Positions 43,591 to 52,623 of a stretch of DNA of 64,000 bases are shown one piece after another (the stretch's first letter is position 1; each line of letters opens with the position of its first letter). Source of the DNA: Treponema_B putidum (GTDB lineage Bacteria > Spirochaetota > Spirochaetia > Treponematales > Treponemataceae); NCBI RefSeq assembly GCF_007830595.1, contig NZ_VLLD01000016.1; one strand, given 5' to 3'. The translations under genes and the position numbers were made by a program. Under the pieces are notes generated by a model that was not told the DNA's origin, ran no database searches, and saw only the letters and a program-made list of their open reading frames with translations.

Positions 43591-43852
43591 CTAAAACCTC
43601 AAATCTTGTTGAATTGATACGGGAATCTCTTATATCATCGATAATTTCTTCTGTGTTTCGCAAATCTTCCCATGAGCCTGCAAGTTTTAAAAATTCCTCT
43701 GTAGCATTTTTTGTTTTTACGGGAGCAGAAGTAAAATAATCTTGTAAAATTGTAATAACTTGCTGACTGATTGAGCGGTTATCTCGTTTTGCTGCGAATT
43801 TTAATCTATCATATAAACGATCATCCATATCACGGACTTGTAAAATTGCCAT
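43574..43852 (-). CDS. vapB: FitA/VapB-like ribbon-helix-helix antitoxin
   Basis: The 92-residue protein begins MAILQVRDMDDRLYDRLKFA, an Arc/FitA ribbon-helix-helix DNA-binding fold, with RSISQQVITILQDYF completing it. The C-terminal half should wrap the PIN toxin encoded next. TTGGAG precedes the ATG. It likely represses its own operon. Confidence 0.9.
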   Translation of the reverse strand: MAILQVRDMDDRLYDRLKFAAKRDNRSISQQVITILQDYFTSAPVKTKNATEEFLKLAGSWEDLRNTEEIIDDIRDSRINSTRFEVLDGIFD

Positions 43853-43938
43853 ACTATGTCTCCAAGTATATTATATAAGATATTGTATGAAAAATCAAGC
43901 AAAATTCATTATATAAACAAATTCGAGAAGATTTGGAA

Positions 43939-44730
43939 TTAATAATTAACAAAAAAATCAAAGGCTCTTTTGTTAAAATCTTTTGCTTCTTCATATGCAG
44001 AATGGCCATAATCTTCATACATATAAATTTCACAGTTCAGTTTATCGGCAATTTCATTCGATGATTTTCCTTCAACAATTTTATCATCTTTTCCGCCCAA
44101 AACAAGAACAGGGCATTTGATTTTCACTAATTTCTCATAAGTGTTACAGGTCAAACATGCTTTTGCCATATTTATAAATCGAATCGGGTTTTTAGGCTTT
44201 CCAATTTTTTTTAACAACGGGAAAAATATTTTGTATTTTTTCAAATAGTTATTTGAATACATTTTTTCAAAAAGATCTTGGACCAAATTTTCATACAAAT
44301 TACTTTCAGCCATTTTTATCCAATTATTCACACAATTAATTACTGTCGGATTATTTTTTGAAAGAGTTACACCCAAGCAAAGTTTTTTTACCAACTCAGG
44401 ATATTTGATAGCCAGATTTTGTGCTATCATTCCACCTTGCGATATTCCAAAAATATTTGCATTTGAAATATTTAAGTGCTTCATACAAAAAGATAAATCA
44501 TCTGCAAAATTTTCAACTGTAGCAGTTTCCGGAATATCATTCCGTTTATCAAAACAGTAAACTCTATATTTTTTTGAAAAAATGCGATACATGTAAGCTA
44601 TGAAGATTCCATTCCCTTTTACTCCTCGTAATGATAAACCGGGAATTAAAACCAAAGGTTCCGTTCCTTTACCAAAGACAACATAATTTATTTGAGTGTT
44701 ATCTAATTCTATCGAACCTTCTTTTATCAT
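43939..44730 (-). CDS. Alpha/beta hydrolase
   Basis: The 263-residue hydrolase has the oxyanion region LVLIPGLSLRG near residue 32, the nucleophile elbow GISQGGM near 99, an acid in LVLGGKDDKIVEG near 210 and the final histidine in YEDYGHSAYEEA near 240. Start is the ATG at 44730 with GGAGAGA upstream; a TTG 15 nt earlier overlaps that SD. Substrate is unknown. Confidence 0.9.
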   Translation of the reverse strand: MIKEGSIELDNTQINYVVFGKGTEPLVLIPGLSLRGVKGNGIFIAYMYRIFSKKYRVYCFDKRNDIPETATVENFADDLSFCMKHLNISNANIFGISQGGMIAQNLAIKYPELVKKLCLGVTLSKNNPTVINCVNNWIKMAESNLYENLVQDLFEKMYSNNYLKKYKIFFPLLKKIGKPKNPIRFINMAKACLTCNTYEKLVKIKCPVLVLGGKDDKIVEGKSSNEIADKLNCEIYMYEDYGHSAYEEAKDFNKRAFDFFVNY

Positions 44731-44850
44731 TTTCCGTCTCTCCAAGATGCAGCAGTATATAAATATAACATTCGCTTAAACTGAATTCCCTTATTTGATT
44801 ACTCGATTGGTAGAGAATTTTGAAGTTCTTTTATTTTGTTTGATACGAAA

Positions 44851-45171
44851 TCATAAATGTTTTTCATACAATACAACCCCCTCACGATCTACGATATTTT
44901 CAAGGGTCTTGCGCGTTCTTCTTTCTTCAAAACCTGAAACAGAGCCGACAACTATATCGACTGAACGGCGCTTCAAACCGCGCAAGGAGCGATAAGCTTT
45001 TTGAGAAACTGAAAGCCTGTCCGTTATAGAATCTGACATTACAAGATAAAAATCATAGTCGCTATCATCCTTCTCTTCATTCCTTGCAAAAGACCCGAAA
45101 AGGTAGATTTTTTGAGGATTTACGCTTTTTTGAAGCCTCTCGGCAATAGCACGGATTTCATTTGTTATCAT
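44851..45171 (-). CDS. MNT-type nucleotidyltransferase (MntA antitoxin-like)
   Basis: The 106-residue protein has the minimal nucleotidyltransferase motif FGSFARNEEKDDSDYDFYLV near residue 25 with the two catalytic aspartates, and SVDIVVGSV holding the third. In HEPN-MNT systems the partner AMPylates the HepT toxin. No HEPN gene follows: after the stop only a seven-codon frame and noncoding sequence appear, so it is an orphan. GGAG lies 8 nt upstream of the ATG. Confidence 0.85.
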   Translation of the reverse strand: MITNEIRAIAERLQKSVNPQKIYLFGSFARNEEKDDSDYDFYLVMSDSITDRLSVSQKAYRSLRGLKRRSVDIVVGSVSGFEERRTRKTLENIVDREGVVLYEKHL

Positions 45172-45382
45172 AGTCTGCTCCTGACAACTTTATTATATCA
45201 CAATATTCCGCATTTGTATGTAAATTAAATACGTTTTATGCCGCAATAAAATAACTTAATAAGTATTATCATTTTTCACCATAATGGGTTCTACACTGAA
45301 TTATTTGCCTATTCCACTATATCATGCACGATATATTTCTATCTTTATTATCAATGTAAGCCGCATTTAGATTGTGGCAGTT

Positions 45383-45491
45383 ATGAAGAAAATAAAAAAC
45401 CCGACAGGCAAAAGGAGGAGAAAAACCTGTCGGGAAACTGCAAAGGAGGTATATTGAATTGTTTGTTGTCGTTCAACATACACTAAACAAA
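45383..45491 (+). other. Unexplained structured leader with SD in hairpin loop and two tiny reading frames
   Basis: A perfect 9-bp stem CCCGACAGG (45400-45408) / CCTGTCGGG (45426-45434) holds a 17-nt loop containing AAAGGAGGAG. A 24-codon frame (45383-45457) rich in Lys and Arg, starting MKKIKNPTGKRRRK, spans it; a second strong AAAGGAGG (from 45442) precedes a 10-codon TTG frame (45454-45486). A TGTTG/CAACA hairpin lies in that frame. The remaining 45172-45624 interval is AT-rich with no recognised gene. Confidence 0.4.
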
Positions 45492-45624
45492 ACTATTTAG
45501 GGGCTTTTAGTTACACAAAAATTTAAAAATTTAAGAAAAATTTTAGAATTTTCATGCGAAAATAGAATTTTTTTTACAAAAAACTTTTTCTAAAGGTTTA
45601 TTCTAAAAATACCGATAAGAAAAT

Positions 45625-46893
45625 GTGGAATACCGTATTTTTAAGAATAATATTTTAAAAAAACTTGTCTTGTTCGTGTTTATTTTGCTTTTTTCTCTAC
45701 TTTTTGCTCAAGAGGATGAAAAAAACGCCGAATTTCTCTTTAAATTTAAATTTATTGACGATGATGCATATAAAATTCACTCCGTTGTAGATGAAAAGGT
45801 CTATGTAAACGGAAAATTTCATCATAAAGCCCAAATTATCAACAGAATTGAGGTAGAAGTCTCGGATATAGAAACCGGAGAAAGCGATAAAACCGCTTCG
45901 GCTCTTTTTTCGTGTATGTTTATGACCAGCGAACAAAATTCCAACAAAACATTTGACTGGTCCCGAAATTACCCAAGCGTTTTTAGGCGGGATGAAGCCG
46001 GTTTTTACACTATCGGAGATGAATATTATATGCCTGTTGTACGGAATGTGCCGATATTTCCAAATTATCCCGTTAAACCCGGCGATACATGGACAGGAGA
46101 AGGTTTTGAAGCCCACGATTTTCGAGATGCCTTTGGGATTGAAAAGCCTTTCACTTTTCCGTTCAAGGTTGAATATCAATACATAGGCCTTGCAGAAATA
46201 GACGGTCAAACCTACCGCCACATAACGGCAAGCTATGATTTAAACCATGCTGTCCCTCAAGAGGTTCTTAAAAATTATAAGGGAAAAATAGACGTGCCTG
46301 TAAAAATTTTAGGAAAATCGAGACAAAACCTATATTGGGATGAAGAAAGAGGCAATCTATATTGCTATAATGAAGAATTTAGCATTAAAATGCTCCTTTA
46401 TTCAGGCTACACCTATGATTTTATAGGGACAGCAAGGGCTAAGGTTATTGAAGTAAAAAAGATAGATACAAGCACTGAAGAAGAAATAAAAAAGAGTGTT
46501 GAAGACCTAAATCTTGAAAATACTACTATTGAAAAAACCGATGAGGGCTTAACAATCAGTATTGAAAATATCCAGTTTTTGCCTAATTCTGCAATTTTAA
46601 GAGAAACTGAAAAAGAAAAATTAAAAAAAATAGGCGAAATTCTTTTAAAATTTCACGATAGGGAATTTTTGATCTCCGGGCATACAGCCTTAGCCGGTAC
46701 CGAAGAAGAAAGACAAAAACTCTCTGAAGAAAGGGCCGCTGCAGTAGCTAATTATCTTATAGAGTTGGGAGTTCAAAAAAGAGAACATGTCTATACCCGA
46801 GGTTTCGGAGCCCGCAGGCCCGTTGCAGCCAACAACTCGCCTGAAAACATGGCGAAAAATAGGCGCGTCGAAATAACTATCTTGGATAAGTAA
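45625..46893 (+). CDS. OmpA-family cell-envelope protein
   Basis: The 422-residue protein starts with a GTG and has a signal peptide ending LLFAQEDE. Residues 30-290 form a beta-rich domain of unknown fold with a conserved FPNYPVKPGDTWTGEG segment. Residues 315-422 are an OmpA C-terminal peptidoglycan-binding domain: IQFLPNSAILRETEKEKLKK, LISGHTALAGTEEERQKLSE, and ARRPVAANNSPENMAKNRRV. It should link the outer membrane or periplasm to peptidoglycan. The start is weakly supported by an SD-like AAGAAA only. Confidence 0.9.
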   Translation: MEYRIFKNNILKKLVLFVFILLFSLLFAQEDEKNAEFLFKFKFIDDDAYKIHSVVDEKVYVNGKFHHKAQIINRIEVEVSDIETGESDKTASALFSCMFMTSEQNSNKTFDWSRNYPSVFRRDEAGFYTIGDEYYMPVVRNVPIFPNYPVKPGDTWTGEGFEAHDFRDAFGIEKPFTFPFKVEYQYIGLAEIDGQTYRHITASYDLNHAVPQEVLKNYKGKIDVPVKILGKSRQNLYWDEERGNLYCYNEEFSIKMLLYSGYTYDFIGTARAKVIEVKKIDTSTEEEIKKSVEDLNLENTTIEKTDEGLTISIENIQFLPNSAILRETEKEKLKKIGEILLKFHDREFLISGHTALAGTEEERQKLSEERAAAVANYLIELGVQKREHVYTRGFGARRPVAANNSPENMAKNRRVEITILDK

Positions 46894-47001
46894 AATCTCT
46901 AAATTGAAACAAATCCGTCAAGAGATAAGCGGGTTCTTAGGCGATTGCAAGCCGGCGCCGCAATCTAAAGCCCCTAAGCGGTTCTTTTGAAAGAAGAGAG
47001 A

Positions 47002-47050
47002 GAAGGAGAAGAAAACTTTTATCAGAAAAAGTCTTCCTCTCCCCCTAATT
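47002..47050. terminator. Probable bidirectional terminator between the OmpA and PFOR genes
   Basis: GGAGAAGAAAACTTTT pairs imperfectly with AAAAAGTCTTCCTCTCC around ATCAG. On the plus strand it is followed by TAATTTTT. Just upstream (46920-46990) a second stem with CTTAGG ... CCTAAG and GATTGC ... GCAATC arms is seen. Confidence 0.6.
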
Positions 47051-47051
47051 T

Positions 47052-50000
47052 TTAGAAGGGCCTATCAGCCAAATACTTGTATTCCTGCCACTGCCTCTTA
47101 GCCTTAGCAACAGCCTTATCCAAGAGCATCTGAGCTCTTGCAGGATCGGCGTTCTTTAAGGTCTTAAAGCGGACTTCTTTGTACATAAAGTCGGCAAGAT
47201 TAAAGTCGGGTTCCTTGCTGTCAAGCTGGAATGGGTTTTTGCCCTGCTCGACAAGTCTCGGATCATATCTGTACAAGGGCCATAAACCGCAAGAAACTGC
47301 TTCTTTTTGGTTTGTCATACCCTTTGTCATGTTGATACCGTGGTTGATACAATGACTGTAAGCGATGATAATCGAAGGTCCGTCATAGCTTTCGGCTTCA
47401 CGGAATGCTTTGATTACCTGACTCATATTTGCACCCATAGAAATATGAGCAACATAGACATAGCCGTAGCTCATAGCCATCATGCCTAAGTCTTTTTTGC
47501 TTACTTCCTTACCTGAAGCGGCAAATTTTGCAACTGCACCAATAGGTGTAGCTTTTGACATCTGTCCGCCGGTATTCGAGTAAACTTCAGTATCCATTAC
47601 AAGAACATTGATGTTTTTACCTGAAGCAAGGACGTGGTCCAAACCGCCGTATCCGATATCGTATGCCCATCCGTCTCCTCCGAGGATCCAAACGGAGCGT
47701 TTGATAAAGTGGTCGGTTAAAGAATCCAACTCTTTAGCCAATTCATCCTTTGAACCTGCTAATTCTTTTTTAAGCTCTGCAACAAAGGCTCTCTGATCTT
47801 CAATAGCTGCATCATCTTCTTGAGCGTTATTGAGAATCTTGTCGATTACGCCTGCTGCAATACCTTTTGCTTTTGCCTTAGCGGCGACTTCGCGGGCATA
47901 AACTGCAAGCTTATCGCTTGTCAATCTCATACCGTAACCGAATTCTGCTGCATCCTCAAACAAGGAGTTAGACCAAGCCGGGCCTCTTCCGTCACATCGT
48001 TTTGCATAGGGTGTTGTGGGCAGGTTTCCTCCATAGATTGAAGAACAGCCTGTTGCGTTTGCAATAACGGCTCTGTCTCCGAAAAGCTGTGAAAGGAGCT
48101 TTACATAAGGCGTTTCACCGCAGCCTGCACATGCACCTGAGAACTCGAAAAGGGGTCTCTTCATACCGATGCCCTTGGGAACACTCAAATTAAGCTTCTT
48201 TACATCAGGGTCAGGAATATCGTTAAAGAAGAAGTTCCAGTTTGCAACTTCCTGCTTTCTGTGTTCAACAAAGTTTTCCATATTGATGGCTTTAATTTCG
48301 GGATTTTCCTTGGACTTTGCAGGACACTGCTGAACGCAAAGACCGCAGCCTGTACAATCTTCCGATGAAACTTGAATTGTAAATTTGGCTCCTTCAAATT
48401 CCTTACCCTTATAATCGCAGGATTTAAAGCCCTGGGGTGCCTTTGCCAAAAGTGAGCCGTCATAAGCCTTCATTCGGATACAGGCATGGGGACAAACCAT
48501 GACACACTGACCGCACTGAATACAGATGTCGCTCTTCCAGATCGGAATATGTTCTGCAATAGCTCTCTTTTCGTATTGAGTGGTAGCGGTCGGGAAAGTG
48601 CCGTCTTCGGGCATTTCGCTTACCTTTATATCATCACCTTTTTGGATGGCAACCTTGCCCAAAACATTCTTTACGAATTCGGGTGCATCGCCTGCGATTG
48701 CAGGGTGCATCTTGAGCTTGCTTGTTGCTGTCTTGGGATAATCAACCTTTTCAACTCCCTCAAGAGCCATATCTATTGTCGTAATATTCTTTTGAACGAT
48801 TTCAGGGCCTTTTTTTCCGTAGGACTTTTCAATGAATTTTTTGATGAGGTCTACAGCTTCGGCTTCAGGCAAGATTCCGAAGATTTTAAAAAAGGCAGTC
48901 TGCATAACAACGTTAATTCTGTTACCCATTCCGGCTTTTTCTGCAATCTTGATAGCATCGATTACATAGAATTTAGCTTCTTTTTCGATAATCTGCTTTT
49001 GGACCTCGACCGGAATATTGTCCCAGATTTCGTTCTTTCCGTAAGGAGCGTTCAAAAGGAATGTCCCGCCTTTTTTAAGGCTGTGGAGCATATCATAGGT
49101 TTCAAGATAGCTGAACTTATGGCATGCAACGAAGTCCGCATTTGTTATTAAATAAGGTTTTCGGATTGCGTGTTTTCCGAAGCGGAGGTGAGAAATCGTA
49201 AAACCGCCGGATTTTTTACTGTCATAGGCAAAGTAGGCTTGTGCCTTATTGTCCGTGGCTTCACCGATAATCTTAATAGAGTTCTTATTAGCACCTACAG
49301 TACCGTCGGAACCCAAACCGAAGAACATAGCCTGATGCATATCCTTATCTTCAAGTTTAAAGCTGGGGTCATACTTGATGCTGGTGTGTGTAACATCATC
49401 TTCGATACCTACAGAGAAGTTGGCTTTCTTTTCGCCTTCAAGGTTATCGAATACTCCCTTAACCATTGCCGGTGTAAATTCTTTTGAACCGAGACCGTAG
49501 CGTCCTCCGATGATGACCGGATAATGAGTAAAGGGGCATTTTTTTGCAGCCTGCATTTCGCCGATAGCTGTTCTTACATCTTCGTAGAGGGGTTCGCCTA
49601 AGGAGCCGGCTTCCTTACATCTGTCGAGAACTGCAATTCCTTTTACGGTGGCGGGAATGGCTTTTACAAAATGCTCGGCACTGAATGGCCTATAAAGCCT
49701 TACTTTAAGAACGCCGTATTTTCCGCCCTTGGAGTTAAGCTCGTCTACCGTTTCTTCGACGGTATCCGCACCTGAACCCATGAGAATTATGATTTGCTCG
49801 GCATCAGCTGCACCGTGATAGTCAAATAAGTGATATTGTCTTCCTGTAAGTTTTGCATACTTATCCATTTGTTTTTGAACAATTTCGGGAGTAGCAAGGT
49901 AGTATTTATTTACGGCTTCTCGTCCTTGGAAGTAAATATCGGGGTTTTGAGCTGTTCCGCGGAGTTCGGGATTTTCAGGGGTCAAACCGCGTTTTCGATG

Positions 50001-50612
50001 AGCTCGAACAAGCTCGTCGCTTACCATTTGGCGCATAATGTCGTAAGAAACTTCTTCAATTTTTTGGATTTCGTGAGAAGTTCTAAATCCGTCAAAGAAG
50101 TGGAGGAAGGGAACTCTTGCTTCCAATGTGGCCGCATGAGAAATAATGGCAAGATCCATAACTTCTTGAACCGAGTTGGATGCCAACATAGCCCAACCTG
50201 TTTGGCGGCAAGCCATTACGTCTTGGTGATCACCAAAGATTGAAAGAGCACTGCAAGCTACGGCACGGGCAGCAATGTGGAATACAGTGCTGGTCAACTC
50301 GCCGGCTATTTTGTACATATTCGGAATCATTAAGAGCAAGCCCTGAGATGCGGTAAATGTTGCAGAGAGAGCTCCTGTTGTCAAGGCTCCGTGTACGGCA
50401 CCTGCAGCACCTCCTTCGGATTGAAGTTCAACAACATCGGGAACAGTGCCCCAAATATTTTCTCTTCCGCGGGCCGAATATTCATCAGCGACCTCACCCA
50501 TCGGACTTGACGGTGTGATCGGGTAAATGGCAATTACCTCGCTTAAAGCGTGGGCAACATGACCGGCAGCAGTATTACCGTCGATCATTACAAGTTTTTT
50601 TTCTTGGCTCAT
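47052..50612 (-). CDS. nifJ: Pyruvate:ferredoxin (flavodoxin) oxidoreductase
   Basis: The 1,186-residue single-chain enzyme oxidises pyruvate to acetyl-CoA and CO2 with reduction of ferredoxin, the central energy step of anaerobes. It has the N-terminal MIDGNTAAGHVAHALSE and YPITPSSPMGE blocks, a gamma domain, two ferredoxin clusters CIQCGQCVMVCPHAC and CTGCGLCVQQCPAK (about 690-760), the proximal cluster cysteines in CAGCGETPY near 825, and the thiamine diphosphate motif GDGWAYDIGYGGLDH near 975 with TGGQMSKATP. The length is typical. AAGGACGG precedes the ATG. Confidence 0.97.
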   Translation of the reverse strand: MSQEKKLVMIDGNTAAGHVAHALSEVIAIYPITPSSPMGEVADEYSARGRENIWGTVPDVVELQSEGGAAGAVHGALTTGALSATFTASQGLLLMIPNMYKIAGELTSTVFHIAARAVACSALSIFGDHQDVMACRQTGWAMLASNSVQEVMDLAIISHAATLEARVPFLHFFDGFRTSHEIQKIEEVSYDIMRQMVSDELVRAHRKRGLTPENPELRGTAQNPDIYFQGREAVNKYYLATPEIVQKQMDKYAKLTGRQYHLFDYHGAADAEQIIILMGSGADTVEETVDELNSKGGKYGVLKVRLYRPFSAEHFVKAIPATVKGIAVLDRCKEAGSLGEPLYEDVRTAIGEMQAAKKCPFTHYPVIIGGRYGLGSKEFTPAMVKGVFDNLEGEKKANFSVGIEDDVTHTSIKYDPSFKLEDKDMHQAMFFGLGSDGTVGANKNSIKIIGEATDNKAQAYFAYDSKKSGGFTISHLRFGKHAIRKPYLITNADFVACHKFSYLETYDMLHSLKKGGTFLLNAPYGKNEIWDNIPVEVQKQIIEKEAKFYVIDAIKIAEKAGMGNRINVVMQTAFFKIFGILPEAEAVDLIKKFIEKSYGKKGPEIVQKNITTIDMALEGVEKVDYPKTATSKLKMHPAIAGDAPEFVKNVLGKVAIQKGDDIKVSEMPEDGTFPTATTQYEKRAIAEHIPIWKSDICIQCGQCVMVCPHACIRMKAYDGSLLAKAPQGFKSCDYKGKEFEGAKFTIQVSSEDCTGCGLCVQQCPAKSKENPEIKAINMENFVEHRKQEVANWNFFFNDIPDPDVKKLNLSVPKGIGMKRPLFEFSGACAGCGETPYVKLLSQLFGDRAVIANATGCSSIYGGNLPTTPYAKRCDGRGPAWSNSLFEDAAEFGYGMRLTSDKLAVYAREVAAKAKAKGIAAGVIDKILNNAQEDDAAIEDQRAFVAELKKELAGSKDELAKELDSLTDHFIKRSVWILGGDGWAYDIGYGGLDHVLASGKNINVLVMDTEVYSNTGGQMSKATPIGAVAKFAASGKEVSKKDLGMMAMSYGYVYVAHISMGANMSQVIKAFREAESYDGPSIIIAYSHCINHGINMTKGMTNQKEAVSCGLWPLYRYDPRLVEQGKNPFQLDSKEPDFNLADFMYKEVRFKTLKNADPARAQMLLDKAVAKAKRQWQEYKYLADRPF

Positions 50613-50810
50613 AAAAACCGTCCTTATAAAAGTATTAGGGATTATTTAAATCGGTTATATTTTTAAAGAAGTGTGTAAAAATGCATACTACAGCTATAAC
50701 GGAAATAAATAAACCTAGTAGAGAATATCATAAAACCAATATTTTTTCAAGGTATAAAATCAATATTTAGCCTATTACCGTTACATAAAGAAAAACGTTA
50801 TTTGGCGGTT

Positions 50811-50850
50811 CAATAGGCAGTCGATTGCAGCTGCAATAGATTGCCTATTC
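50811..50850. repeat. 40-bp near-perfect palindrome
   Basis: The arms (50811-50830 and 50831-50850) match at 17 of 20 positions around a central ATTGCAGCTGCAAT. A partial copy of the core (AGCTGCAGTCGATT) follows at about 50852. It lies 35 nt upstream of the nucleotidase promoter. The 50613-50943 gap otherwise shows only the divergent leaders. Confidence 0.7.
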
Positions 50851-50885
50851 CAGCTGCAGTCGATTTTCTAAATCGTTTAAAAAAC

Positions 50886-50914
50886 TTGTAATTTTTCTTG
50901 TACTGGTGTATAAT
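50886..50914 (+). promoter_or_regulatory. sigma70-like promoter of the 5'-nucleotidase gene
   Basis: TTGTAA (50886-50891), 17-nt spacer and perfect TATAAT (50909-50914), with AGGAG at 50932-50936. Confidence 0.7.
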
Positions 50915-50943
50915 TTTACTATCAAATTATTAGGAGTATGCTT

Positions 50944-52545
50944 ATGAAGAACAGCAAATTTTTTAAAGCCGTCGGCTTTGTTGTAATCGTTCTCATCCTG
51001 AGTGCCGCATTTACAGGATGTGAAACCGAATCCCATGATGTAAGCGGTCAGTATGCGGGAATTGAGGCAAAGGCGCCTGCAAACAGGATAGATATTCTTC
51101 TTTTTAACGACTTTCACGGAAACGTTGCAGAAGATACCCGTCCCGGAAAGGGAAAGAATGCCGGTATGGCTAAGATGATAGGCTATGTCCGCACTGCCGG
51201 AATGGAAAATCCTAATACCATTGTGGTTGCAGGAGGCGATAACTATCAGGGAACAGCCATATCCAATCTTACCTATGGAGCTCCCGTTTCGGCTATGATG
51301 AGGGCTATGGATGTAAAGGTCTGTGCCGTAGGTAACCATGAATTTGACTGGGGTTCAAACCGCATGACAAAGTGGCAAAAGGATGGAAACTTTACCTTCT
51401 TGGCTGCAAACATTGTCGAAAAGAAAACCGGAAAGCCCGTATCATGGGCAAAACCCTATGCAATCATCAAAAAAGGAAACTACAAGATTGCCTTTATCGG
51501 TTTGGCTCACCCCGATACGGCTGTATTGACAAGCGCTGAACATGTAAGCGGTTTGGAATTTACCGATCCGGTAAAAACAGGCCAAGAATGGGTAGACTAT
51601 CTATTAGCTGGAAAGGCTAAAGAAGGCAAGCCCGATGCAATTATCGCCTTAACCCACATCGATTCATTCCAAGAAGATGGAAAAATCAGCGGAAATGCAG
51701 TTAAACTTACCGAAATTAAGGGCTTGGATGCTGTTCTTTCGGCTCACAGCCATCGAACAGTTTCAGGAAATGTAAACGGTATTCCCATACTTCAAGCCTA
51801 TTGTTACGGCAGGGCTGTAGGTAAACTCAGCATCACCTTCGGAAGCGAGAACAAGATTGCAAAGATTGAATCCGCAGTCGATGAAATCTACAAGCACAAA
51901 GATTCTCTTATCGAGGATGAAAAAGGAAAGGCTCTCTTTACAAAATATGACACGGAGCTGAAACCTATTATGGGTGAAGTAATCGGTGTTGCCGAGGGCG
52001 AGTTTACCCATGAAAGAAGCGAAAAGGGAAGCAATACCCTTTTGGGTGCATGGGCAGCTGAAGTTCAACGCCAATTGGGAAAGGCCGATATAGCCATCCA
52101 AAACGGAGGAGGCTTACGCCGAACCCTTGCAGCAGGCAATATCACCGTAGGCGACCTTTATGAGATTATGCCCTTTGATAATTATCTCGTTGTTTTCGAT
52201 CTCCCCGGTTCCGAGATTAAAAAGGCAATCGATCACGGTATAATGAATCCTAATATTACCGACGGTCAATTTGCAGGTTTAAGGGTAGAATATGACGGTA
52301 GAAAGCCTTTTGAGAACAGAATCACAAAGATTACGCTTATGGACGGAACGCCTCTTGATATGAATAAAAAATATAAGGTTGTTGTAAACAGCTTTATGTT
52401 TACGGGAGGAGATTCCTACGATTTTAGCAAGGCAACAAATTCTGCCGAAAGCGTATCTATAAGAGATGCTCTCATTGATGCCATTAAAAAGGCTAAAACA
52501 ATTAAACCCATACCTGTCGATTATATTAAAGATATAAGCAAATAA
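50944..52545 (+). CDS. 5'-nucleotidase / 2',3'-cyclic phosphodiesterase lipoprotein (UshA-like)
   Basis: The 533-residue envelope enzyme releases phosphate from extracellular nucleotides. A signal peptide ends in the lipobox AAFTGC. The metallophosphatase domain shows LLFNDFHGNV, VAGGDNYQGTAIS, AVGNHEFDWG and LTHIDS with SAHSH; the C-terminal 5_nucleotid_C domain has NGGGLRRTLAAGNITVGDLY and FTGGDSYDF. I choose the ATG at 50944, 7 nt after AGGAG; the ATG at 50938 is too close to it. Together with uraA downstream it could serve nucleoside/base salvage. Confidence 0.93.
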   Translation: MKNSKFFKAVGFVVIVLILSAAFTGCETESHDVSGQYAGIEAKAPANRIDILLFNDFHGNVAEDTRPGKGKNAGMAKMIGYVRTAGMENPNTIVVAGGDNYQGTAISNLTYGAPVSAMMRAMDVKVCAVGNHEFDWGSNRMTKWQKDGNFTFLAANIVEKKTGKPVSWAKPYAIIKKGNYKIAFIGLAHPDTAVLTSAEHVSGLEFTDPVKTGQEWVDYLLAGKAKEGKPDAIIALTHIDSFQEDGKISGNAVKLTEIKGLDAVLSAHSHRTVSGNVNGIPILQAYCYGRAVGKLSITFGSENKIAKIESAVDEIYKHKDSLIEDEKGKALFTKYDTELKPIMGEVIGVAEGEFTHERSEKGSNTLLGAWAAEVQRQLGKADIAIQNGGGLRRTLAAGNITVGDLYEIMPFDNYLVVFDLPGSEIKKAIDHGIMNPNITDGQFAGLRVEYDGRKPFENRITKITLMDGTPLDMNKKYKVVVNSFMFTGGDSYDFSKATNSAESVSIRDALIDAIKKAKTIKPIPVDYIKDISK

Positions 52546-52560
52546 CAGGATTCGATTATA

Positions 52561-52597
52561 AAAAGCGGTGTAGAAAAATTTTCTCGCCGCTTTTTTA
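52561..52597 (+). terminator. Terminator after the 5'-nucleotidase gene
   Basis: AAAAGCGG ... AGAAAA pairs with TTTTCT ... CCGCTTTTTT, giving a stem with a small internal mismatch and a T run. Confidence 0.75.
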
Positions 52598-52623
52598 TTA
52601 AATAAAGATGACCGGAATTAAAC

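Noticed and set aside
44746..44850. A HEPN (HepT) partner downstream of the MNT gene
   Set aside because: The only frame overlapping the MNT stop ends after seven codons and the rest has several stops in all frames.
45697..46221. Minus-strand 174-codon frame inside the OmpA-family gene
   Set aside because: Antisense shadow of a gene with a signal peptide and clear OmpA domain.
50845..51339. Minus-strand 164-codon frame opposite the 5'-nucleotidase
   Set aside because: It is antisense to a convincing lipoprotein gene and has no recognisable domain.
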